Shown: positions 47,345 through 57,470 of the stretch, in pieces | How the letters are laid out: each line of letters begins with the position of its first letter | Position numbering within the stretch: position 1 is the first letter of the stretch | Assembly: GCA_019914995.1 (NCBI GenBank) | Contig: CM034143.1 | Coordinates: forward strand, 5,061,501 to 5,125,500 | Direction of reading: 5' to 3' | DNA length: 64,000 bases | Origin: Acanthochlamys bracteata | Taxonomy: Eukaryota > Streptophyta > Magnoliopsida > Pandanales > Velloziaceae | The notes under the pieces: generated by a model | The model's database searches: none | The model's input: the letters and a program-made list of their open reading frames with translations, nothing else | What the model was told of the DNA's origin: nothing | Position numbers and translations under genes: made by a program

Positions 47345-49033
47345 GCACATAGTAGATCCACGAAAGTACCAAATGCATTTATCTTTCATAGGAAAGTAGA
47401 AAGAGCTAATTGCCCAGCAACTGTTATAGGGAGTTTTTGATGTCGCCTGAGATAAAAAAAGAAGCCAATAAAAGGGATTCAGTTGTTGCTGGGACAACTT
47501 CAATGAATATATATTACAATTCCAAAGACATTCTTATTAGAATAGACATTTCATACAGTGTTAACTCAAAACCTTTTCTATGAGAATTGGATTACGTCAA
47601 GAAGTGGCAAGTTAGAACCCTTCTATGAGAATTTAGTGTTCAATGATTTTAACTTTGTTAGATAGGGAGCAAAAGATGCAAAAAACAAAAAAAAATTAAG
47701 TATATTATTGCAACTTCTTATTACGAGTTAGTTTGAAATGCAGCTTCATTCATCTTGTATTTGGTGTTTCAAATAGGGAGAATGCAATGGTTATTTATAC
47801 GTCAATTGTACATTTTAAGAATTCGTTTGGCAAAACTTTTCACTTTAATTTACAATTTTATTTCAAGTTTTTATTTCTCAATAAATTTTCTATACTATTC
47901 TATTTTTTTTTTAATTTAGACAATACTAATAAATTCAATGTCATAAAACTATTATATATATTTTTATTATTTTTTAAACTAAAAAATAAATTTATTTTCA
48001 TAAATTTCAAAATAATTTTTTTTTCTTATTTAAGCACCCATAAATCAACTAAACAAACTTTGCTGGTACAAATGTGACAGCAATAAAGAGAGAAATTTGA
48101 GTGCTATCAGCTAGCTGAAGGAAGAGTTTGTTTGGTGGTGTCTGTTTGGCTTGAACAGCTACGCAAATCCGGATCTACCGTGATACTCTTCCACGTGGAA
48201 AATACTCCCGAATGAATCTCGTGATCTCCTCTCGTTTCCGTTTCTACTGTGAACTGATGAAACACCTTCACTCGCTCAGCATTGTTTTCCAGACCTAAAA
48301 CCCACCTAAAAACCCAATCTTTTTCTATCCACACTTCTCAAGAACTAAACTTAAAAGAGAATTCTTCTCAGAAGTCGAATCTTGGGATATCTTGCAACTG
48401 GTTTGGTCTCAGTTGCTCAAAAGATCTTGTGCATTGTTTATGTATTGGATTTGAAACGGTTCTTCTTGTTCTCTGCTTCTCTATCTTTCTTTCCATTTTC
48501 TTTTCTTTTTCTTTCTGGATTTACAATTTAGTTCTAGGTTTCAAATTTCTTTAAATTTTAATTGGTTGTTTAGTATGGTTCGATATGCTTGGCTTGAATT
48601 GGTGTAGCTCTAATACTGTTATTTGGAGGTAGGTTCTTGTTTGTCGATGTCTCATAAATTCTAATGTGTACTTGTTTTTTGGTTACTTTTAAATTTCACA
48701 ATCTTGAATGGATGGTAGCTATTTACTAACATTTAGTGCGTTTCAGTTATGGCCTAGCTTCAATCCATAGGTTATAGTTTGGATTTGGTAATTTTGCTTC
48801 AGTCACCTTTTGAATTGATTGTGTATATTATATAGTTTCCTCACAAATTGTTTGTTGCTTCGCTCAGATTCTTACTTTTGATATTAGCTTTCCTATTCAT
48901 AGATACTGATGCATTATTATTATTATTCTTCTTTTTCAGGAAGGGGATCTAGTTTGTCGGTTAATATTTCTCTTCCTGGGCTACCACTTGGAGAATTTCA
49001 AATACCACAAGGTGCTGTTGCATACAGTTGTAA
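47345..49033. other. 3' UTR of the oxidoreductase, intergenic DNA and ISA2 5' region
   Basis: 47345-47700 is 3' UTR-like. 47810-48060 is AT-rich with a GTTTGG opening (AAGAATTCGTTTGGCAAAAC) and ACAAACTTT near its end, like the small AT-rich repeats elsewhere. From about 48100 comes a leader with ATG triplets but no long frame. A likely 5' UTR intron of ISA2 runs 48629-48939 (GTAGGTTC...CTTTTTCAG). The ISA2 start follows at 49034. Confidence 0.55.
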
Positions 49034-51724
49034 ATGACAACCTTTCCGCTGCCTACGGCAATACAAAACAGCATTATAAACTGTGAGTCCTTAAGAGTGG
49101 TTAAGGTGGTTTCATCTGGGTCCGCCCGTCATGGCAATTTTAGCAGGAAGCTACGATTATATCATATCCAAAAGCTGTTCATGCATGGAGCTAACAAACG
49201 TTTGCAGGACACAGATGTAGGCTCTAAGGACCTGCAGAAATTTAAAGTTTATGCTGTTCCTGGTAGTTCTGTTGATCAGGTACCATCTGTGCATTTTGCT
49301 AACAAAGAGGGAGGGGTGAAGAGGGAGCATTCTTATTTGTTTAGGACCGAAGTTGGTGGTCTGGTTAAGGTATTTGTTAGAGATAAGGGATCAACTCATT
49401 TGGTAGATATTGAAGTTTCATCCTTGCCATGTCGTAGTTCTGAGTGGGACTTGGAACTCGAGTGGGGAATGTACAGATCAGATTCTTCAAGCTTATATTC
49501 TAAAGATTTCAGGACTTCAGGATCAGGAAGTTCATGGAGAAGCCCGAGAACAGGCCTTGGTACTGTCAAGGTGCCATTTGCAAAAAATGCACTCGGTGCA
49601 CATACTGTAGATTTGGAGGTTCACTCCTCTCAAGTTCCATTTTATCTCTCATTTCTACTGAAATCTTCATCTGAAGGTCATGGATCAAATTCAAAAATAA
49701 GATCTCATAGGAAAACAAATTTCTGTGTGCCTGTGGGTATGTTTCGTGGTTGTCCAATGCCGCTGGGTGTTTCAATTTCTGAAGATGGGGACATGAATTT
49801 TTCTTTATTTTCAAAGAATGCAAAAGGTGTTGTTTTGTGCCTATATGATGGGAATTCAAATGAACCCTCTCTGGAAATTGAGGTAGATGCTTATATTAAC
49901 CGGACTGGTGATGTTTGGCACATTTCAATGCCAAACACCAGGGCTTATGTTAATTATGGCTATCGCTGCAAAGGGACGCCTCTTTGGGATGATGGAAGCC
50001 GATTCCATATGCGTCATGTACTTCTGGATCCTTATGCCAAGAAAATTGGCAAATTTTCACCTGACCAGGGTGATTTCGTGTCTCTAACTAAGTGTCTTGG
50101 CTGCATAGAAAAGGGTCCTAGTTTTGATTGGACAGGTGACATTCATCCCATGTTGCCAATGGAGAAGCTGGTTGTTTATCGTCTCAATGTGGAGCAGTTC
50201 ACCAAGGATGATTCCAGTGGTTTATCCAAGGCTATGGCTGGGACTTTTCTTGGCATATCCGAGAAACTGCATCATTTTAAAGTTCTTGGTATCAACGCTA
50301 TCCTACTCGAACCAGTTTTTTCATTTGACGAGCAAAAAGGACAATATTTACCTTATCATTTCTTTTCACCTATGAGCAAATATGGGCTAGAAAATGAAGT
50401 ATCGGCTGATGATTCTATGAAACAGATGATTAAGATTATGCATGCTCATGGCATGGAGGTCCTGCTGGAAGTTGTCTTCACAAATACTGCTGAAGGGGGA
50501 GATGCAGATTCTCAGACGATATCATTTCGAGGTATTGATAATTCTTCTTATTATATTGTTCATGGAGAAATGGGATCAGGAACAAGTAACACATTGAAAT
50601 GCAGCAACCCTGTTGTCCAGCAGTTGATTCTGGACAGTCTGAGGCATTGGGTTTCTGAGTTTCATGTCGACGGCTTTTGTTTTATGAATGCATCATCTCT
50701 AACTCAAGGTCCTAATGGTGATTATCTGTTCCGACCACCATTAGTTGAAGCAATTGCATTTGATCCTATACTTTCAAAAACAAAAATAATAGCTGATTGT
50801 TGGTCACCACTTGATGTGTCCTACAAGGATATCCACTTTCCTCACTGGAAAAGGTGGGCAGAAGTTAACACGAGATTCTGTGATGACATTAGAAACTTTA
50901 TGAGGGGAGAAGGTCTTGTTAGAGACCTTGCAACCCGACTGTGTGGCAGTGGTGATATCTTCTCAGCTTCCAGAGGTCCAGCTTATTCTTTTAATTACGT
51001 TACAAAGAACTTTGGGCTTTCTCTTGTTGACTTAGTCAGCTTTAGCAGTGACGAGCTTGCGTCTGAACTAAGTTGGAACTGTGGTGAAGAAGGAGCAAGT
51101 AGTGACAATTTAGTTCTTGAAACTCGACTCAGACAGATTAGAAACTTTCTGCTTGTTTTGTTTCTTTCTCTTGGTGTTCCAATTCTCAATATGGGCGATG
51201 AGCTTGGGCATTCCACAGGTGGGTCGCCATTGTATAGCAGCAGACAACCTATTAAATGGAGTAAGATCAAAACAGGTTTTGCTAATCAGATCATCCAGTT
51301 TATCTCCTTCTTAACTTCACTTAGATCAAGGAGAAGTGATATTTTCCAGAGAAGGGAGTTCTTAAAGGTTGAGTGTATTGATTGGCATGCTAATGATCAA
51401 TCTGAGCCCAAATGGGAGGACCCCATATGCAAATGTCTTTCTGTGACACTTAAGGCAGAGAAGGACATGGCACTCTCAGATTCTTCTGGAGGGAACCTAT
51501 TTATGGCTTTCAATGCTAACAACCTCTCTGAAAGTGTTACACTCCCTGCACTCTCTGAAGGATATTCTTGGTTTCATTTGGTTGATACCTCGATGCCATA
51601 TCCTGGATTCTTTTCTGGTGCTTCTGACACCAAAGTTCTCCAGGCCACTGGGTTGTCAGATTATAAACTAATGCCTCACAGTTGTACTCTATTTGAAGCA
51701 GAAAAGAGCAGATCTGAAGCTTGA
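49034..51724 (+). CDS. ISA2: Isoamylase 2 (non-catalytic starch debranching subunit), chloroplast, 896 aa
   Basis: A single coding exon, as is usual for ISA2. Residues 1-50 or so have a Ser/Arg-rich, acid-poor start that fits a chloroplast transit peptide. A CBM48-like region begins near residue 229 (VPVGMFRGCPMPLGVSISED), followed by the GH13 barrel from near residue 375 (MEKLVVYRLNVEQFTK). Where active isoamylases have GFRFDLAS with the nucleophile Asp, this protein has VDGFCFMNAS (near 543-553). The acid/base Glu motif is replaced by IIADCWSPLD (near 585), and the His-Asp site by YVTKNFGLSL (near 654). So it should be inactive. In plants ISA2 is known to pair with ISA1 in a hetero-oligomer that trims pre-amylopectin and enables starch crystallisation. 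Full length fits the family (about 880 aa), and no lesion is seen. Confidence 0.95.
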   Translation: MTTFPLPTAIQNSIINCESLRVVKVVSSGSARHGNFSRKLRLYHIQKLFMHGANKRLQDTDVGSKDLQKFKVYAVPGSSVDQVPSVHFANKEGGVKREHSYLFRTEVGGLVKVFVRDKGSTHLVDIEVSSLPCRSSEWDLELEWGMYRSDSSSLYSKDFRTSGSGSSWRSPRTGLGTVKVPFAKNALGAHTVDLEVHSSQVPFYLSFLLKSSSEGHGSNSKIRSHRKTNFCVPVGMFRGCPMPLGVSISEDGDMNFSLFSKNAKGVVLCLYDGNSNEPSLEIEVDAYINRTGDVWHISMPNTRAYVNYGYRCKGTPLWDDGSRFHMRHVLLDPYAKKIGKFSPDQGDFVSLTKCLGCIEKGPSFDWTGDIHPMLPMEKLVVYRLNVEQFTKDDSSGLSKAMAGTFLGISEKLHHFKVLGINAILLEPVFSFDEQKGQYLPYHFFSPMSKYGLENEVSADDSMKQMIKIMHAHGMEVLLEVVFTNTAEGGDADSQTISFRGIDNSSYYIVHGEMGSGTSNTLKCSNPVVQQLILDSLRHWVSEFHVDGFCFMNASSLTQGPNGDYLFRPPLVEAIAFDPILSKTKIIADCWSPLDVSYKDIHFPHWKRWAEVNTRFCDDIRNFMRGEGLVRDLATRLCGSGDIFSASRGPAYSFNYVTKNFGLSLVDLVSFSSDELASELSWNCGEEGASSDNLVLETRLRQIRNFLLVLFLSLGVPILNMGDELGHSTGGSPLYSSRQPIKWSKIKTGFANQIIQFISFLTSLRSRRSDIFQRREFLKVECIDWHANDQSEPKWEDPICKCLSVTLKAEKDMALSDSSGGNLFMAFNANNLSESVTLPALSEGYSWFHLVDTSMPYPGFFSGASDTKVLQATGLSDYKLMPHSCTLFEAEKSRSEA

Positions 51725-52869
51725 GTATCCTCACATCATAGAATAACATTTTTGTACAATAAACGCTTGAAATATTTACTCTGTACTCCATCTAATTAGG
51801 ATAAGTTTTAGCATAATAAATATAGCGTTCGAAAGGATCTCTCGTACCTTTACGACAATTTGCATCGGGATTATGTAGTTAAATGGATAGCATCATTCTG
51901 GAAATAAAGTGTTCTTATGCCATTAATACTTTGCATGCGGATTTGTGATTCCGGGGGGGTTTGACATGTGTATAAACTGTTTAGTAACCACAGTTAAGCT
52001 GGGAAGACTTTTACATGTGTAATTAATAGAGAAGTAAATATGATTGTTGTGAGACTAGTTCTCCATGTCCTTTTGTTTGGGGATTCTGCAAGGCATGTAG
52101 ATGTGGCTATGCTAGAAATAGAAGAGAAATCTGATTGCCCGCGTCCATGCTTATGCAATCTGTTCCTATTTATATTCTTGATGACTTCCTAGAAAGATGG
52201 TTACGACATCCAGATTTAGAACCCAGCATTTCGAATGTATTGGATGGAGAAAGAAAAACTAATGTCTCTAAGCAAATGTTAGAGAAGTTTCTTACCTGCT
52301 GATCATATCTGATGCATTTCTGTTTCAATTGTTGCGTATCATATATGATCATTTCTAGAAGTGATATACTACTTCATTGCTGGTTATGTGGACTGATCTT
52401 GTATTAACAATGAGTTACACTTTCATTGAACAACATTTCTGAATCCTGCTCCAGAAATAGAGCTTCTGCCAATTGGTTTACTTGTTGCAGGAATGTTAGG
52501 AAAGGCTTAACAAACTAGTTTAACATGTAACACTGAGGTATATCATATATTTTCTACTTGGTTTACATATTCTGCGTAATTGCTGCTTCCTCGTTCTTCA
52601 TATCTGTCATTATGAATTGTTATTTGTCTGTATGTTGCGATACCTTCTTTGTGATATCGGGAACTATCTGAAACGCAATGATCCTATTAGATGAACACTC
52701 GACTACAGCAAGAGCAATATTTTCTCCGCTTCCAGGTTCCTGCTTATCATTTTCAATTTCATTTTAGGTTCTCTTGTTTATATATTCAGTTTTAAAACTC
52801 CAGAAAATTTCGTTATTCTTATAATTTCATTCTCCCGAAATTTTGTTGTGTTGCTTATTGCTATGCTGC
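51725..52869. other. 3' UTR of ISA2 and intergenic DNA
   Basis: Unique, moderately AT-rich sequence without a recognisable gene on either strand. An AATAAA-like signal (CAATAAACGC) at about 51759 may serve ISA2. Confidence 0.5.
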
Positions 52870-53314
52870 AATAATCAAAATACTCTTCAAGAAAGTGTGC
52901 CAATTTCCTTTTGGGAATTCCATACCAACTATACAGCATTTATTCTTAGATCTAGCTCCTGATCTACATTGTATCGCAAGTTCAACAAGCATTAGAACTG
53001 AAACCATTCCTTTGCTTCTCACCATCAATAACAATATCACGGTATTTTGCTGTAAGCTCCCTATAGCTAGGTAACCCAACGGAGAAAACGCCAGGCAACC
53101 ATGATTTGACCTGATCGTTGGGGAGAGCAGGATCCAGGAGGCATCAAGATTCATTGCAGCTCCACCATCAAACTGCAGCTCAATTGCTGGTAATATTATG
53201 CTATCTTTGGCTCTCTGAAGTGGTAACAGGGTTTGAGGCCAAAGAAATCCGGTGCCCTTGAGTAGTCTGACATGGAGTCAGTGAATTCTTCTTTTAGAGA
53301 TGGTGTGCTACTTA
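52870..53314 (-). pseudogene. Aspartyl protease (nepenthesin-type) remnant, C-terminal part
   Basis: Minus strand. Frames read DSMSDYSRAPDFFGLKPCYH near 53280 and KDSIILPAIELQFDGGAAMN then LDASWIL near 53200-53120. These match the A1-family C-terminal lobe pattern (L-D-x-C-Y-x-F ... L-P-x-I-x-x-x-F-x-G-G-A-x-M-x-L-D). Between and after them the frame shifts, so no full protein is encoded. The catalytic Asp regions are not visible here. The gene's upstream half lies at 55475-55620, on the other side of the inserted element. Confidence 0.55.
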
Positions 53315-55471
53315 GAGTCTGTTTGGATATAGGAGTAATAAATAAGAGTAAATAAGAGTAAGATTAAACAAAAATAGATTATTCGGGTGAAGATGAGAGT
53401 AAGAATAATAATTTATTTCGTCTTGTTTAGATATATTAATAAGATTAATGAAGAATACATAATTATTTTTGTTTGGTAACGGAAGAGTAAACAAAAATAA
53501 TTTTTATAAAAAGACTGAGATATCCTTTTTGTGTTTTTAGGAAAGCATGGTCTCGTGCACCCTCTCCATAGCTTAGAGTTTGTTGAGCTTGCTGCAGATA
53601 ACAGACCATTTTTTCCTTGGTATTTGATTGATATGCATTTTTGACAGCTCCTACTGCTTGTGATCTTTTTTTAAGAATTTTGCGAATCAATAAATACATG
53701 AATGTATACTGAAGGGCATTTTCAAAAAGAAATGCCCAAAGAGTATCTGTATGGATATGGATATGCATATGGATACTAGCATCAAATTTTTGCATGGAGA
53801 GTATGCTAACTGCAGTATTTCCTGAGAGGATGCTAACTGCAGTATTATTCCATTAACAAGTAATGTTGCATATTGAATGAAAACCAAGCAATCCAAGATT
53901 CAACTGCAGTATTGCCAACAATAAGGAAAAAAATACAATGATCTCTACGGGTTACAACTTCAGTGTTACAATCTAAATTAACATAAAACTAATAAAAAAA
54001 CAGTATATGTATTGCTTAGGGTAATCGAATAGCTGCACGAAAATAAATCAATGATAATCTTATTGATTTGTTCGACAAAGAAAACAAATAGTATACCAAT
54101 CAGCTATACATTACTACTTAGTTCAACAGAGCATGCACACAAAGCAGTTGAAGAAACAGCTGCTGTGGAGCCTGAGAGCATCCATCATGTCATCTTCAAG
54201 GCCGAATTTAAGGATGTTCCTGACCATGGTTGAGTCGATTTTCCTAACACACATAGAGCAACATATGGACTATATAAATCATCAAGAGCTGAGGTGCATT
54301 ACAGAACTAGAAAAAAATCATGAAAGATGGGAAGAAAAATAAAAATTTTCGTGTGCACTTCACTAACAGATTTGAGTGCAACTTTCAGATAAATTTTTTA
54401 CAAGCTAGACTCATGCCTTTGACACGAAATTTTGAAGACATGAAGTTTTGCACATTCACTACGAGACCAGAACAAATGATTCAACATGCAGTAACAAAAC
54501 AAGCTAATAATAATCGACAAAGTGTTGAACATAAGATTAATTGTCATATCATGAACAAAATGCTTAATTCCTTAAAGAATCTGTAGACACAAATTCAGTT
54601 GTTAATATCTGTTAACATTTCAATATCCAAAATATGAGAGTATTCTAGAATTCTATTCTTTAGAGTTATCTATTTAAACATTTTTTAGATTGTTAAATGC
54701 AAACTCTAGTTTCACTAGAAAATAAGTTCCCAAAGCACTTTCTGCTACCAAAGCTCAAGTGCAAAGAGATACTTTTCTTCTCTTAATCACTTTCATTTTT
54801 TGAGAAAAATCATAACTCCACTTTGCTCCAATACAATTTTCCTCAAAAGAAGAAAATTGAAAGGTTGAATGTGTTGAAACCTTTTCCTCAAAAGAAGAAA
54901 ATTTAACCTCGTTGTAAAAGAAAGCGGTACTGAATTGATGGAGGGCGAATGCGAGCTCATGCTAGAGCTGTCGCCGGTAAAGATCCGCAAGATAACTGTA
55001 CCACTTCCTGAGCCATGGCTTTCCTGATCTCGCCGCAGCACACTCCGTCGTCTCCAAGAATTTCAGTGGTGGCTCCATCGCTCCACAACTGACCAAAACG
55101 AAATCGAAATGAAATTTCAAAACGTACCTCGATCGACGACGGCGAGGAGCGACGAGAACAGACGATCGGTGCGGCGAGTGACGAATGAGATTGAGAATGA
55201 GATCGAATGAGAACAAGAAGAAAGATGATCCACGTAAATAAAAGAAAGCACATATGGGTAAGATGGTAACTTCAAAGTTGTAACAGCTACAAGATTGCTC
55301 TTACTCCAGGTTACAATGTGGAGTGTAACCGATTAATCCTCGTATAAGATTAATGGAGAGAAGTTTTACTCTCTATTAATTTTATAAATTCATTACCAAA
55401 TAAAAATAATGGAAAGTAATTAATTCACTTACTCCTAATTGCTTTTCATTACACCTAATCTAAACAGAGTG
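53315..55471. mobile_element. PIF/Harbinger-like (Tourist-type) non-autonomous element, 2.16 kb
   Basis: Left end GAGTCTGTTTGGATATAGGA. The right end, reversed, is CACTCTGTTTAGATTAGGTG, so the termini match over about 24 bases (…GAGTAAT / …GTGTAAT). Further inverted similarity continues inwards (ATTATTTTTGTTTGGTAA near 53462 against its mirror near 55395). Both sides carry TTA (53312-53314 and 55472-55474), the 3-bp TSD typical of PIF/Harbinger. No transposase is seen. The interior holds a GC-rich patch at 54950-55160 and other unique DNA, possibly captured. It splits the aspartyl protease remnant. Confidence 0.75.
54950..55160 (-). other. GC-rich patch inside the Harbinger-like element, possible captured first exon
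   Basis: The minus strand has an ATG near 55085 that opens MEPPLKFLETTECAAARSGK PWLRKW and ends 38 codons on. The base composition is much richer in CpG than the surrounding DNA, like a plant first exon. I do not recognise the protein, and it may be chance. Confidence 0.25.
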
Positions 55472-55625
55472 TTAGAGTCCCTGCTAAGGCTGAAAGACCA
55501 AACGACACCTCTTCCTGGGTCTGGTGTCGTGCCCGCAGCCAAACACAAAGCTGGGGTTTTGCCATTATGGCCTAATCCTAATTCATCGACATCAACATGT
55601 TGGCTACTGCTGGACCTGTCAAGGT
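55472..55625 (-). pseudogene. Aspartyl protease remnant, middle part
   Basis: On the minus strand, right of the inserted element, a frame reads FVFGCGHDT (near 55570-55540), the well-known FGCG-H-D/N motif before the second half of nepenthesin-type proteases. A frameshift follows. Joining across the element with one TTA gives the open stretch GTLSSTPSLKEEFTDSMSDY, which runs directly into the 53314-52870 part. This supports one broken gene. Earlier exons to the right of 55625 are too diverged to assign. Confidence 0.5.
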
Positions 55626-57470
55626 ATTAGTATTGGCCAGTGAAGGCAGTGCCAGAGCGGGTGTTGTTGCAGGCAGTAAATCTTGATATTTCATGGAATT
55701 TCAAGAAAAAAGTTATTTTCACAATATGTAAATCTGTTTTAGCTTTGGCGCTTGAGCAAGCAGTGTCTGGCATGAAGTACAAGTCAAGAGCATGAGACAC
55801 CTTTCTCCAAAGGCAACAGAGAAGTAACCTGAAGCAAGCAGATAGAAGCAGAAGACTGCGGGAAACATGGGGGAGGGCGAAGGTTTTGATTTGAAGGAAC
55901 ACTGCAGGTTAGAACGTTATACCTTAGCAGATATAGATAGCAGTCTTGAATTGATGATGTAATTAAGATGAAAGCTACATAACCAGAATGCACTCAAGGT
56001 AACAAGATAATTACCAAGTCTAGGAGAAGAAAGAACTGAAGAAGAGTTTGAGTAGCCCTTTAGTAAGATATTTGGAACTATTAAAAGTAAAGAGACTTGT
56101 AATTAATTGCCAGAACTTTTTATCAGGAAATTTTTACCAAGTCTAGTAAAATAGGAACAAAGTCCATATGGAACTTAAAATCTTCAAAAAAAGAAGGAAG
56201 TAAAATGACTGATATTACAGAGTGTTCTTATTATAAGACACTGTTGCATCATAGCTAATTTTTCTTCTAAGTGCAGATTAACTTTAAATTTTAAAAAAAA
56301 TGAACTGTACTTGAGAAGAAAGAATACACAGAAGTCTGTCCACAGCTGGTTATGTAGCCAAATGAATAGCATCCATCTTGAATTGAACACTTACTCTTTT
56401 AGTCACTTTTATAACTCATCAGTTCTCTTTTACCCCCAAGTTTTACATGCTCTTTTCTTATTGAATAGCTTTTACTCCTAAATTTCATTCTGATGTTACT
56501 AGTGTTTCTGCATATTAATGGTTTCATGCAGTTTAACTAAGGTCCAGCTGGTTAACAGATCTCCATAAAATGTTGGTCAATCTATAGCTAAACTAGAGTA
56601 TTCTTTTGTAAATGCTACTTGGTTTTGAGTTTTGTTTTGTTTTATTTTTTGATGCTGTCATTCTGAGAGGTGGAATTCCAATATGGTGCTGCAACTTTAA
56701 ATAAACAAATGTACAAGAATCTCTAAAAAGCAATTACAAGTAGGCATTGGAGCTAATTAAATTTCATATTTGAAGCACTAACGCCTCTTCTATTTTGCAT
56801 GTTAGCTTTACAAGATATGTAAGATTCACTAACATGTCTAACAGCTCTTGGCAATTTCAGAGTATAATTTCCTTTGTTTCTACCTACTACCATTGGTATA
56901 CTTGCAGGAAAACTCTGCACCTGTATGAACTATTAAGACAACTCAGGGATCTGATTGAGACACAGTATGCTGGTCATAGATTTTACAAGGCATGATAATA
57001 AACGAAAAGAAGATATGTAAAGGTAATTTACTGCTATGTATTTGGATTAATCTTGTACATCAAAGTTGTTTTTAGGAATTGTGGTCGTGCAGATATATCT
57101 TATTTACGAGTTCTACTTCAGCAATAGAACTTCAGAGAAACACAATCCAAGTCTTAACAGGCAACAATCTAGTTGATGCTTTTTTTTTCCTTCATTCAGG
57201 TTTCTGTTCATGATCAATATCAGTATTCGTGAAAAAAAAAACAAAACTCGGCTAATCTCTTTTTTCTTTTGTTTCGTTCTCTTGTTGAATTATCTATCAT
57301 TCAGTTTGAACTTTCTGAAATGGAAAGAAACTTGTTCTCATGGGCATGGCATGCTAGTGCCAACAAATGGTAGAATTCTTTTCAGCAGAAGGCAACAAGC
57401 ATGTCAGCCAATGCACTGGTTCTTGTCCTTCCTTCGCTGGTTAATTACTTAGCTGTGAAGTCATTCTCGT
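55626..57470. other. Intergenic, possible gene debris
   Basis: No intact gene. Weak debris of the aspartyl protease may extend to about 55850 on the minus strand. An orphan exon-like frame lies at 56909-56995 (separate entry). Near 57310-57430 the plus strand has short readable stretches (LSEMERNLFSWAWHASANKW and ANALVLVLPSLVNYLA) that I do not recognise. Confidence 0.35.
56909..56995 (+). pseudogene. Orphan terminal-exon-like frame, unidentified
   Basis: After a TATACTTGCAG acceptor-like sequence the plus strand reads KTLHLYELLRQLRDLIETQY, AGHRFYKA and stops. It looks like a real helical C-terminal exon, but no upstream exon or family is recognised. Given the debris around it, it is more likely a leftover than a live gene. 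Confidence 0.25.

Noticed and set aside
47733-48077. 114-codon ORF downstream of the oxidoreductase
   Set aside because: Phe/Lys/Asn-rich translation of an AT-rich repeat-like stretch, with no family resemblance.
52861-53154. 97-codon minus ORF as a real gene
   Set aside because: Only its start matches the aspartyl protease frame. The rest is out of frame with a better reading, so it is part of a pseudogene.
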